Assembly (NCBI RefSeq): GCF_020271745.1
Contig: NZ_CP084296.1
Location: 248,001 to 312,000 of the forward strand
Length of the DNA stretch: 64,000 bases
Source of the DNA: Providencia alcalifaciens
GTDB taxonomy: Bacteria > Pseudomonadota > Gammaproteobacteria > Enterobacterales > Enterobacteriaceae
Reading direction: 5' to 3'
The notes under the pieces are model-generated. The model saw nothing but the letters and a program-made list of their open reading frames with translations, made no database searches and was not told the DNA's origin. A program made the translations under genes and the position numbers. Of the stretch, positions 37,744-46,901 are shown in pieces (within the stretch, counting starts at the first letter, position 1; the number at the start of each line of letters is the position of its first letter).

Positions 37744-38994
37744 ATGGCCGAATTCGGAAACTATATTATCTACTTAATCATGTGCGGAGCCGTGATTGGT
37801 GCCGTTGCATCGATTGTCAGACCTGCCAGCGACCTCGGAAAAGAGTTTGTAAACGGTATTTTTTCTATTGGTCCCGTGTTTCTCGCTCAAGCAGGGATCA
37901 TGGCAGCCGTTCCGCTACTTTCACAATTGATATCTTATATCTTAGGGCCAATATTTAGCTCTGTCGGCTCTGATGTTTCCATTGCAGCACTATCGATTAT
38001 CGCTGTGGATATGGGGGGTTATCAGTTAGCAGATGCCTTAACCACGAATCGCGATATGTGGATCACTGCGATGTTGATCGGTTATACCTCTGGGGCAACC
38101 ATTGTGTATCTGATCCCCGTTGGTTTAACGATGTTAAATCGTAAAGATCACAAATATTTAGCCTTAGGGGCAATGGCAGGATTGATCTCAATCCCATTCG
38201 GGGTATTGGCTTCATTGCTGTTGATCACACTCAATAATATTCCTGTTCGCGATATTATTTCGACTAACTCCCCAGCCACGCATCAACTCACCCTTGATTT
38301 CTTGACGATGCTGCAATATTTAATGCCGCTATTCGCTTTCTGTTTCTTGCTGGCTGCGGGCTTAAAATATCGTCCAATGCTGATGGTTACGGGCTTTTTG
38401 ATCTTTGGTAAGATCATGGATGCTTTCGTAAAATTAGTATTAGCTTTCTCCATTGTGGAACATTTTACAGGCGTATTTAGTAAAGTCTTTGGGGCTTGGG
38501 GTTTCGATCCGCTATTTGCCGATCAAAATGAGTTATTCCGTGCGATCGAGATTGCAGGTTATATCGGGATCATGCTCGCAGGAACATTCCCTATCTGTTA
38601 CCTGTTCCAACGTTACTGCAAACCGCTAGTCAGCGCACTCAGCCGTCGATTAAAACTGAGTGATACAGGTTCATTAGGCTTTATTATGGTGATGGCAAAT
38701 ATCATCGCGACTTACCACTTATTCAAAGAAATGCGTGCAAGGGATAAAGTATTGTGCGTGGCCTTTGGGGTCTGTGCTCAAGCGACGATTGGCGACCACT
38801 TAGCCTTTACTGCAAACTTCCAACCCACATTAGTGCTACCCATTCTGTTAGGTAAATTAGTGGGCGGTTTCTTAGCGGTATTTATTGCGATTAAAATCTC
38901 TGTTCCACAAGCGATGCGCTATGAACAAGAAGATGAGAAAGCGGTTGCGGCGGTTAAAGCTGAGCACCCTGCGGGGATCGCCAAAGAAGCTTAA
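37744..38994 (+). CDS. EutH-family permease
   Basis: This 416-residue integral membrane protein has about 10-11 helices. The segments IAVDMGGYQLADAL, SGATIVYLIPVGL, HKYLALGAMAGLISIPFGV and FGVCAQATIGDHLAFTAN match the EutH ethanolamine-permease family. The start at ATG 37744 has AAGGA upstream; an in-frame GTG-type extension from 37681 overlaps the kinase end. No other eut genes are present, so this is an EutH paralogue serving the kinase/dehydrogenase module. The likely substrate is a small neutral or amino alcohol. A terminator follows. Confidence 0.82.
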   Translation: MAEFGNYIIYLIMCGAVIGAVASIVRPASDLGKEFVNGIFSIGPVFLAQAGIMAAVPLLSQLISYILGPIFSSVGSDVSIAALSIIAVDMGGYQLADALTTNRDMWITAMLIGYTSGATIVYLIPVGLTMLNRKDHKYLALGAMAGLISIPFGVLASLLLITLNNIPVRDIISTNSPATHQLTLDFLTMLQYLMPLFAFCFLLAAGLKYRPMLMVTGFLIFGKIMDAFVKLVLAFSIVEHFTGVFSKVFGAWGFDPLFADQNELFRAIEIAGYIGIMLAGTFPICYLFQRYCKPLVSALSRRLKLSDTGSLGFIMVMANIIATYHLFKEMRARDKVLCVAFGVCAQATIGDHLAFTANFQPTLVLPILLGKLVGGFLAVFIAIKISVPQAMRYEQEDEKAVAAVKAEHPAGIAKEA

Positions 38995-39016
38995 TCGTTC
39001 GCTTCATGATAAAAAT

Positions 39017-39044
39017 AAAAACACCTCAGTCGAGGTGTTTTTTT
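39017..39044. terminator. Bidirectional terminator between the EutH-like gene and gsk
   Basis: AAAAACACCTC (39017-39027) with GAGGTGTTTTT (39032-39042) around AGTC, with T/A tracts on both sides. Confidence 0.92.
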
Positions 39045-39057
39045 ATTTCTATACTAT

Positions 39058-39093
39058 TTATTTTTGTACTACCTATTATTTTTGTACTACCTA
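39058..39093. repeat. 18-bp tandem duplication downstream of gsk
   Basis: TTATTTTTGTACTACCTA occurs twice head-to-tail (39058-39075 and 39076-39093), just before the gsk stop. It is probably a slippage product. Confidence 0.85.
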
Positions 39094-39100
39094 CTTTAAT

Positions 39101-40414
39101 TTAGCGATCCCAATAGGATTCTTCTAAACTATCTTCTTTTTCCGGTAGCCCGCGGGTTAAACGCGGTGAATGCTGAGAAAGCACTTGATAACTCACACGG
39201 TTCGCATACTTACAAACCTGCGCCAGTGAAGAGTAAGTGAGATATTGGCGTTCGTGCTTACTGGAATTAGGCACATTTGAACGGTGATACGAGTTCGCCG
39301 TAATATCATGCAGTAACGCAGATAATGCCCCATCTCCCGCACCATTGGTGTTCATGATTTTTTCGGGGCCGCCCATATAAGGTTCAATATGGGAGAAGAT
39401 GCGACGAGGTTGTTTGCAATCTTGCATGCGCATCGCGCGGCTAAATTCATACAGGTTAAATTCAGCAATAGCACCCGGCAATAATGGGTGCTGAGTTTTA
39501 CGTTTATATTCTTCTTCCGTAAAACCTGCCATATACAGCCCTGAAGGCCCTGCAGTACACAAAACAAGGTCAACCCAATCCAGCGCCATATTGGATGCCA
39601 ATAGGGGATCGCTAAAGCCAGTTAATTCCATCGCTTCATCTTCATTCATAGCGACCACTGAGACATGATCTTTGAGGAAATCACGCCAGAATTGCGGATC
39701 TTGAGCAATAACAAACTTGGTTCCCAATGTGAGTACCACAGGAACATTATGTTTTTTCGCATAATGGATAGCTTGCATCGTCGCATCCGGCATGGTTTCC
39801 CCCGGCTTACAACGCACTAAATAAGCCGTTAATACCAGCGCTGATGCGCCTGCAATAATCTCTTCAGGAATGCTATCAGGGTGTAAGCGGTTCATATGCC
39901 CAGGGCTAATCGCAAACGTACGTTCACCATTATCAGTGACGAGCGTAAAACAGCGCCCGATAGGACCATCTACCCCTTGTAGGTAGTTTAGATCCATACG
40001 GCTTGAAGTGTGGCAAAGGTAGCGATAAGCATAACTACCAATCTGAATATTGTTGCACATCGTGCCCAATAAGACGGAACGGTCATCGGCTAAGACAGAG
40101 TAATTGTGAAGCGTATTCCCTATTGTGCCGCCTGCAAATTCATGGGTGATCAGTTTGTTATCGGTGAGCTCTTTATAGAGCGCTTCAGCTGCATCATCTT
40201 CGATGACTAAAGAGTGACCTTTACTTAGTTGATAACGTTCAATAAATTCATCATCAATTTTTGCTTCAATATCGACGAGTGTTTGATCGATACCCACAAT
40301 ATACGATTTGCAGTTTTCATCATCAGATAACATCTCTTTCATCGGTTGTAAAAGAGGGTCTCTGAGGGAGACGGGAAAGTAATGCTTAGATTTGCGTTGA
40401 CCGGGGAATTTCAT
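39101..40414 (-). CDS. gsk: Inosine-guanosine kinase
   Basis: This ribokinase/PfkB-family enzyme phosphorylates inosine and guanosine in purine salvage. The start MKFPGQRKSKHYFPV, the GGTIGNTLHNYSVL substrate region, NTNGAGDGALSALLHD (anion hole and catalytic Asp) and the C-terminal ending SLEESYWDR all match E. coli Gsk. At 437 residues it is near the usual 434. In E. coli it adjoins ybaL; here the kinase module is inserted between them. Confidence 0.97.
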   Translation of the reverse strand: MKFPGQRKSKHYFPVSLRDPLLQPMKEMLSDDENCKSYIVGIDQTLVDIEAKIDDEFIERYQLSKGHSLVIEDDAAEALYKELTDNKLITHEFAGGTIGNTLHNYSVLADDRSVLLGTMCNNIQIGSYAYRYLCHTSSRMDLNYLQGVDGPIGRCFTLVTDNGERTFAISPGHMNRLHPDSIPEEIIAGASALVLTAYLVRCKPGETMPDATMQAIHYAKKHNVPVVLTLGTKFVIAQDPQFWRDFLKDHVSVVAMNEDEAMELTGFSDPLLASNMALDWVDLVLCTAGPSGLYMAGFTEEEYKRKTQHPLLPGAIAEFNLYEFSRAMRMQDCKQPRRIFSHIEPYMGGPEKIMNTNGAGDGALSALLHDITANSYHRSNVPNSSKHERQYLTYSSLAQVCKYANRVSYQVLSQHSPRLTRGLPEKEDSLEESYWDR

Positions 40415-40459
40415 ATTGGGAACATTAAAAAAGGAACATTACCGTATTCTAACACGATA

Positions 40460-40497
40460 AAACAAAACCGACACCCTTCGATAAAAAGGTGCCGGTT
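40460..40497 (-). terminator. Terminator of the Wzz/FepE-like gene
   Basis: AACCG(A)CACC (40466-40475) pairs with GGTG(C)CGGTT (40488-40497) with one mismatch. On the minus strand a U-rich run follows. Confidence 0.65.
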
Positions 40498-40522
40498 AGG
40501 TATTTATAACGCTTTAGAGTGA

Positions 40523-41650
40523 TTACTTGCGGCGAGTATTTTGCTGATTATAGTTACGGTACAGATCACGACCTAGTACAAACGCACAGCTCATAATAAA
40601 GCCAAGAATAGCGCCTAATGCGACGATAAGCATCGATTTAGGTGAGTCTTTAGTAATCGGTAAATCGGGAGTCAGGATAAATCTGACGGGTTCAAACTCT
40701 AATTCTTTGGTCGTCAGCGAGTTTAAGTTATCAATGTAGACTTTTGCATTTTGCAGTTTTTCACTGATTAATGCTAAGTCACGGTTCTTTAACTCAATAC
40801 CCAGTTTTTCTTCTAACGCTTCTGAACCTAATGCAATTGGATAATCAGGGTCATCATTGATTGCCACTGAATCTCTTGCGATTGGACGTGTAATTCCAGC
40901 AGCTTTCGCGATGGTAATAGCACGTTTTAAACGCTCAATTTTAACATCATACGAAATTTGGATTTTGTTGGTATCTTGTTTTAATGCTTCAACGCTATAA
41001 ATCAGTTGGCGTGCAATCGCATTATCCACTTCAGTTTTCATTCTTTTACGAACAATACTCGCCGTATAACGAATATAGCCATCCATTAAGTCTTGGGCTT
41101 CAACCGCTGTTGGCGCAGTAAATGACAGAACGATGTCGCTATCATCACTGTCTTTTTCTTTACCGTTGTATTTCAGTTTAATCGAATCCGAAATGATACG
41201 ATTTACTAAGCGTTGAACCTCGAGCGGATCATTTTTATTCTCGAGTTTATCAAGCAGTGTTTTAAAATAATCGGTGCTTTTAACGAAAGCTTCTTGGTTA
41301 ACTTTAGAACGGTATTGAACGATAAATTCGTTGTAAATACGCTGAGAACCCAAGTCAACTTCCATGCCTAATGCATTTAAGCGCGCTGAAAATTCATTCG
41401 CTTCTTTTACCTCTTCAGACGTTGGCGGGATAATCACCGCTTCACTCGTCCACTTCTGAGGTAACATTTTGACAACCCCAATACTCAGTGCGGTAACAAT
41501 GACTGTTGCAATAATAATCAATGATTTATTCTTGAACAGAACCGCCAGCAGCGCCATGAGATCGATTTCATCATTGTGCTGCAATTTATATTGCGGATCT
41601 TGCTCTAGCTGTTTTTTTAATTCTGGAGATAAATTGGTTTTTTCAGTCAT
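40523..41650 (-). CDS. Wzz/FepE-type polysaccharide chain-length regulator
   Basis: This 375-residue polysaccharide co-polymerase has two transmembrane helices, near residues 45-65 (SLIIIATVIVTALSIGVV) and near the C-terminus (SMLIVALGAILGFIMSCAFVLGRDLY), with a long periplasmic helical domain between. The N-terminal DEIDLMALLAVLFKNK and the late Pro-rich LTPDLPITKDSPKS are family hallmarks. The length and form fit FepE/Wzz(fepE), which sets very long O-antigen chains. Start is ATG 41650; a further in-frame start at 41665 is possible. It stands alone between gsk and hemH, away from any O-antigen cluster. Confidence 0.85.
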   Translation of the reverse strand: MTEKTNLSPELKKQLEQDPQYKLQHNDEIDLMALLAVLFKNKSLIIIATVIVTALSIGVVKMLPQKWTSEAVIIPPTSEEVKEANEFSARLNALGMEVDLGSQRIYNEFIVQYRSKVNQEAFVKSTDYFKTLLDKLENKNDPLEVQRLVNRIISDSIKLKYNGKEKDSDDSDIVLSFTAPTAVEAQDLMDGYIRYTASIVRKRMKTEVDNAIARQLIYSVEALKQDTNKIQISYDVKIERLKRAITIAKAAGITRPIARDSVAINDDPDYPIALGSEALEEKLGIELKNRDLALISEKLQNAKVYIDNLNSLTTKELEFEPVRFILTPDLPITKDSPKSMLIVALGAILGFIMSCAFVLGRDLYRNYNQQNTRRK

Positions 41651-41761
41651 GTTAAGTCCAAACAACGCACTCTAAATTATACCGTTGAATAATGAGGTCA
41701 TAATTATAGTCAAAATTTAAGTTTTGGATATAACCATTAACCTTCTTTATAAAATTACCTA

Positions 41762-42736
41762 TCAAATCACCCTTTCTAAGTAATTTTTCAGAATTAACTG
41801 AATCATATTAATGCTGATATCGCTGTCATTCAGTGCAGGAATATAACGATATTGCTCACCACCATTATGTAAGAAAAATTCTTTATTTTGCTCGCTAATT
41901 TCTTCTAATGTTTCTAAACAGTCTACCGAAAATCCTGGGCAAACCACTTGCACTGACTTAACCCCCTCTGACGGTAGCTTTTTCATTGTCTGGTCAGTGT
42001 ATGGACTTAACCACGGTTCTCGACCAAATCGAGATTGGTAAGTCATTAACACTCGGTCACTTGGGAATTTCAGGGCTTGCTTTAATAATTCGGTGGTTTG
42101 CTCACACTCTTTATCATAAATATCCCCTGAATCGCAGTAACGCTGCGGGATACCGTGGAAAGAGAGGATCAACCTATCCGGCTCACCGTGCTCAGCAAAA
42201 CTGGCTTCAATAGATTCAGCTAAAGCTTGAATATACGCCGGGTGCGTAGCATAACTACGGATAAACTGCACAGACGGGATAGTCCGCATAGATTTAAAAG
42301 CGCGAGTGATAGCTTCATAAACCGCGGCGGTGGTGGTGCATGAATATTGAGGATACAACGGTAAAACCACTAAATCCGTGACATTTTGTGCAATTAAGTT
42401 GTCGATAGCACTCTTTATTGACGGAGAGCCGTAAGTCATTCCCAGCTCAATCGGCGTATTAGGAAAAAATGCAGATAATTTTTCTTTCTGACGCAGTGAA
42501 TAAACGAATAATGGCGAACCTTCATCCATCCAAATTGAACCATAAAGTTTGGCTACTTTGGAAGCGCGGATTGGCAAAATAGCGCCATACAAAATAGGCT
42601 TCCAAATCAATGGGGAAACATCGATAACACGGGGGTCAGTTAAGAATTCTGCTAAATAGCGTTTAACGGCGGCTGTTGTTGGGGCATCGGGAGTTCCCAA
42701 ATTTACCAATAGAATTCCATATTTTTTTTCTAACAT
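41762..42736 (-). CDS. hemH: Ferrochelatase
   Basis: HemH inserts Fe(II) into protoporphyrin IX, the last step of haem synthesis, at the inner-membrane surface. The N-terminal [40 protein letters not shown], the catalytic-His segment [10 protein letters not shown] and the C-terminal [16 protein letters not shown] (catalytic Glu) are intact. At 324 residues it is near E. coli (320). It follows adk, as in E. coli. Confidence 0.97.
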   Translation of the reverse strand: MLEKKYGILLVNLGTPDAPTTAAVKRYLAEFLTDPRVIDVSPLIWKPILYGAILPIRASKVAKLYGSIWMDEGSPLFVYSLRQKEKLSAFFPNTPIELGMTYGSPSIKSAIDNLIAQNVTDLVVLPLYPQYSCTTTAAVYEAITRAFKSMRTIPSVQFIRSYATHPAYIQALAESIEASFAEHGEPDRLILSFHGIPQRYCDSGDIYDKECEQTTELLKQALKFPSDRVLMTYQSRFGREPWLSPYTDQTMKKLPSEGVKSVQVVCPGFSVDCLETLEEISEQNKEFFLHNGGEQYRYIPALNDSDISINMIQLILKNYLERVI

Positions 42737-42819
42737 TAGAACAGCTCCTAATTGATAATTATTCCCAACAATAACAGATTTTAATAACTAATTTTGCCAA
42801 CTTGTGGCACAAAAAGAAA

Positions 42820-42843
42820 GGCAGCGTTTTTGCGCTGCCTTGT
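42820..42843 (-). terminator. Terminator of adk
   Basis: AAGGCAGCG (42820-42828) with CGCTGCCTT (42835-42843) around a 6-base loop, followed on the minus strand by a U-rich tail. Confidence 0.85.
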
Positions 42844-42877
42844 TTATTTGAATCTATTTAGATCAAGCTCAGAAAAA

Positions 42878-43537
<660 letters not shown>

Positions 43538-43651
43538 CTATTTAGTTTTTTATAATTTGAAAAGAAAACGCTCTACCATACCATTAGCATGGCATCTGAC
43601 TCAAGAAGACACGTAAACGTTTTCCCATTTATCTTTTTTCGCAAAAGAAAA

Positions 43652-43685
43652 AAACCACGCAAAAAATCGCTTTTTTACGTGGTTT
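43652..43685 (-). terminator. Terminator of htpG
   Basis: AAACCACG (43652-43659) pairs with CGTGGTTT (43678-43685), extended by A6/T6 after one mismatch. On the minus strand it runs into a U-rich segment. Confidence 0.75.
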
Positions 43686-43714
43686 ATGCTCGAAAACGAA
43701 AATACCTTAATGGA

Positions 43715-45589
43715 CTACTTTAAAAGTAATTCGTTGATTTTTTTGATGAATAAGTTTGGATCTTCCAGCGTGCCACGCTCTGCCAATAAGGCTTGGTCGA
43801 GTAGTACATCCACCCAATCTGCAAACACGCTTTCATCTTCCACTTCAGATGCTTTTTTCACCAATGCATGGCTCGGGTTCAGCTCGAAGTTATATTTCAC
43901 TTCTGGCGCAGCTTGACCCGCAGCCGCGAATAATTTCGCCATTTGGGTGCTCATTTCATCCGCATTAGTGGTCACAATAGCTGGCGTATCGGTTAAACGA
44001 TGAGTGAGTTTCACCTCTTTTACACGATCGCCCAAGAAGGTTTTCACACGCTCAACAAATGGCTCTAACTGCTTCTCGGCTTCTTCTTGCTCTGCTTTGT
44101 TTTCATCCGCTAATTTGTCTAATGACTCATCGGCTTTGCTCACAGATTGGAACTGTTTGCCATCAAACTCAGAGAGATAGTTCATCATCCATTCGTCAAT
44201 GCGATCAGATAACAGCAGAACCTCAATGCCTTTCTTACGGAACAGCTCTAAATGCGGGCTGCTTTTCGCCGCGGCGTAGCTATCGGCAGTGATAAAGTAA
44301 ATCTTCTCCTGACCTTCCACCATGCGGCTTACGTAGTCTTCCAGCGAAACATTTTGTACGCTACTGTCGTTATGAGTGCTTGCAAAGCGCAGCAGTTTTG
44401 CAATCGCTTCACCGTTCCCCATATCTTCCGCAGGACCTTCTTTCATGACCAGACCGAATTGCTGCCAGAATGTTTGGTATTTCTCTGCGTCGTTTTTCGC
44501 CAGTTTTTCCAGTGTTTGCAGAACACGTTTTGTCAGTGCACTGCGCAAGTTACGCGTCAGAGCGCTATCTTGCAGAATTTCACGAGAAACGTTCAACGGT
44601 AAATCGTTAGAATCCAACACCCCACGAACGAAGCGTAGATAATTAGGCATAAACTGCTCAGCGTCATCCATAATAAAGACGCGTTGAACATACAGTTTTA
44701 ACCCGTGGCGCTGGTCGCGGTTCCACATATCAAATGGGGCTTGAGATGGAATATACAGCAGGCTGGTATATTCTTGCTTTCCTTCCACACGGTTATGCGC
44801 CCAAGTTAGTGGGTCTGCGTAGTCGTGGGAGATATGCTTGTAGAATTCCACATATTCTTCGTCTGAAATTTCAGATTTGCTGCGCGTCCACAGTGCTTTC
44901 GCTTGGTTAATTTTTTCCCAAGTAACTGTGCCGTCTTCTTCGTTTTTCTCTTCGATTTCAACGGGCAGCGCAATATGGTCAGAATACTTGCTGATAACAG
45001 AACGTAAGCGCCAGTTATCTAAAAATTCTTTTTCGTCATCACGTAAATGTAAGGTGATTTCGGTTCCGCGATCGGCTTTTTCGATATCTGCAATAGTGTA
45101 TTCACCTTCGCCAGCAGATTCCCAGAATACCCCTTCGCTCGCATCAGCACCTGCGGCGCGGCTGCGCACGGTGACTTTATCCGCGACAATAAACGCAGAG
45201 TAGAAACCCACACCAAACTGACCGATCATTTGGCTATCTTTGACTTGGTCACTGCCTAATGATTCTAAAAATGATTTAGTGCCTGATTTAGCGATGGTAC
45301 CTAAGTTTTCAATCACTTCTTCACGGCTCATACCGATACCGTTGTCACTGATAGTGAGAGTACCTTTGTCTTTGTCTGCGCTAATACGCACACGCAGTTC
45401 ACCGTCATTTTCATACAGTTCAGGCTTAGATAATGCACGAAAACGCAGTTTATCCGCCGCATCGGATGCGTTGGAAATGAGCTCACGCAGAAAAATTTCT
45501 TTATTTGAGTAAAGAGAGTGGATCATCAACTGTAGCAGTTGTTTGACTTCTGATTGAAACCCACGAGTTTCTTGTCCTTTCATACTCAT
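43715..45589 (-). CDS. htpG: Hsp90-family molecular chaperone HtpG
   Basis: HtpG is the cytoplasmic bacterial Hsp90, an ATP-driven homodimer cooperating with DnaK. It has an N-terminal GHKL ATPase ([39 protein letters not shown]), a middle domain ([10 protein letters not shown]) and a C-terminal dimerisation domain. ATG 45589 ([10 protein letters not shown]) has AGAGG six bases upstream; E. coli begins at the next Met (45583). At 624 residues it equals E. coli. A sigma-32-type promoter lies about 50-80 bases upstream. Confidence 0.98.
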   Translation of the reverse strand: MSMKGQETRGFQSEVKQLLQLMIHSLYSNKEIFLRELISNASDAADKLRFRALSKPELYENDGELRVRISADKDKGTLTISDNGIGMSREEVIENLGTIAKSGTKSFLESLGSDQVKDSQMIGQFGVGFYSAFIVADKVTVRSRAAGADASEGVFWESAGEGEYTIADIEKADRGTEITLHLRDDEKEFLDNWRLRSVISKYSDHIALPVEIEEKNEEDGTVTWEKINQAKALWTRSKSEISDEEYVEFYKHISHDYADPLTWAHNRVEGKQEYTSLLYIPSQAPFDMWNRDQRHGLKLYVQRVFIMDDAEQFMPNYLRFVRGVLDSNDLPLNVSREILQDSALTRNLRSALTKRVLQTLEKLAKNDAEKYQTFWQQFGLVMKEGPAEDMGNGEAIAKLLRFASTHNDSSVQNVSLEDYVSRMVEGQEKIYFITADSYAAAKSSPHLELFRKKGIEVLLLSDRIDEWMMNYLSEFDGKQFQSVSKADESLDKLADENKAEQEEAEKQLEPFVERVKTFLGDRVKEVKLTHRLTDTPAIVTTNADEMSTQMAKLFAAAGQAAPEVKYNFELNPSHALVKKASEVEDESVFADWVDVLLDQALLAERGTLEDPNLFIKKINELLLK

Positions 45590-45645
45590 TAATCGCCTCT
45601 ATATCATCAATCTAATAGTTAGTTTTGACTTATCGATGGAAACTA

Positions 45646-45673
45646 ATTTGGGGACAAAAAAATAGAATTCAAC
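45646..45673 (-). promoter_or_regulatory. Sigma-32 (heat-shock) promoter of htpG
   Basis: On the minus strand GTTGAAT (45667-45673), 13 bases, then CCCCAAAT (45646-45653) fits the sigma-32 consensus CTTGAAA-N11-15-CCCCATNT. Transcription would start near 45638. Confidence 0.8.
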
Positions 45674-45802
45674 CACTAACCACAAATTAGCAGCCAAATT
45701 AATCTAAACGAAAGGAAATGACCAAAAACTACGAAGGTTTTGCTTTAAGATTTTTGCTTTGAGGGGTTTGCCTTTAAATTTTAAAAACAACTCCCCACCA
45801 TC

Positions 45803-45928
45803 ATCCTCTAAATAGTTCAAAGTTGTAGGTAGGCGGCAAGCAAGCTTATCCCTAGGAGCATACTGAAGTATGTGACTAGGGTAAGGTTGTGCAGCCAACA
45901 CCCCTACAATTTGAAATATGACGAGGAT
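45803..45928. repeat. Second ERIC element
   Basis: This 126-bp imperfect palindrome has ends ATCCTC (45803) and GAGGAT (45928) and the core CTAGGAGCATACTGAAGTAT, then GTGACTAGGG. It is clearly related to the copy at 6414-6540. It lies one base from the TAA stop of recR (45930-45932). Confidence 0.88.
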
Positions 45929-45929
45929 A

Positions 45930-46529
45930 TTACAACTTCGAGCGGCCTGACAACGAATGAGAAAGCGTCGTACTATCAACCATCTCTAACTCCCCACCGA
46001 CAGGCACCCCATGCGCAATCCGGCTCGCCGCCACCCCATACTGCGCACACATCTGGCCAATATAGTTCGCCGTCGCCTCCCCTTCTACTGTCGGGTTGGT
46101 CGCCAAAATCACTTCAGTGATATTTTCCGATGCCAGTCGCTCTTCGAGCCTATCCAGCCCGATATCCATCGGTCCGATACCGTCTAATGGCGACAAATGC
46201 CCCATGAGTACGAAATAGCGACCCGAGAATTGTCCGGTTTGCTCGATAGCGTAGATATCTGCGGGGCTTTCCACTACGCAAATCAGGCCATTTTGCTGAC
46301 GGCGCGGGTTATCGCAGATATTGCAGGTGTCTTGCTCAGTAAATGTGCGGCAATCGCGGCAATGCCCGATTTCGGACATTGCACGAGTCAGCGACTGAGC
46401 CAAACGCATTCCGCCACTACGGTCACGTTGCAGAAGTTGGAAAGCCATTCGCTGCGCTGACTTGGGTCCCACTCCAGGGAGACAGCGCAGCGCTTCCATC
46501 AATGATTCAAGAAGCGGACTCGTTTGCAT
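45930..46529 (-). CDS. recR: Recombination mediator RecR
   Basis: RecR, with RecO and RecF, loads RecA onto SSB-coated gaps. It has an HhH segment ([20 protein letters not shown]), a zinc finger ([16 protein letters not shown]), a Toprim domain ([17 protein letters not shown]) and a C-terminal Walker-B-like tail. At 199 residues it is two shorter than E. coli, and its last codons (GRSKL) abut an ERIC element. The start overlaps the ybaB stop by one base. Confidence 0.97.
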   Translation of the reverse strand: MQTSPLLESLMEALRCLPGVGPKSAQRMAFQLLQRDRSGGMRLAQSLTRAMSEIGHCRDCRTFTEQDTCNICDNPRRQQNGLICVVESPADIYAIEQTGQFSGRYFVLMGHLSPLDGIGPMDIGLDRLEERLASENITEVILATNPTVEGEATANYIGQMCAQYGVAASRIAHGVPVGGELEMVDSTTLSHSLSGRSKL

Positions 46530-46858
46530 TAGAATGGCATCTTAAAGCCTGGTGGCAGTTGCATCCCGCTGGATACGCTAGCCATTTTTTCCTTTTGTGT
46601 TTCTTCGATACGACGCGCTGCATCGTTGAATGCCGCAGCAATCAAGTCTTCCAGCATATCTTTGTCATCTTCTAACAGGCTAGGATCGATTTCAACACGG
46701 CGGCAGTTATGTGAACCGTTGATGGTCACTTTGACTAAGCCAGCACCAGATTCGCCAGTAGCTTCGAGTTGAGCGATTTCTTCCTGAACTTTCTGCATTT
46801 TATCTTGCATTTGCTGGGCCTGTTTCATCAGGTTACCCAATCCACCTTTACCAAACAT
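46529..46858 (-). CDS. ybaB: Nucleoid-associated protein YbaB/EbfC
   Basis: This 109-residue DNA-binding dimer matches E. coli YbaB ([54 protein letters not shown]). It sits between dnaX and recR in the conserved dnaX-ybaB-recR operon, 43 bases after dnaX and overlapping recR by one base. Confidence 0.97.
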   Translation of the reverse strand: MFGKGGLGNLMKQAQQMQDKMQKVQEEIAQLEATGESGAGLVKVTINGSHNCRRVEIDPSLLEDDKDMLEDLIAAAFNDAARRIEETQKEKMASVSSGMQLPPGFKMPF

Positions 46859-46901
46859 AGTTTTCTCTCACAACTGAGGCTACAGATTCGCAACTGTAGC
46901 G

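Noticed and set aside
36270-38994. Kinase and permease considered as an ethanolamine utilisation operon
   Set aside because: No eutABC, shell protein or EutR gene is present, and FGGY kinases do not take part in ethanolamine breakdown.
39058-39093. Two 18-bp repeats considered as the start of a CRISPR array
   Set aside because: The copies are head-to-tail without spacers, so they are a simple tandem duplication.
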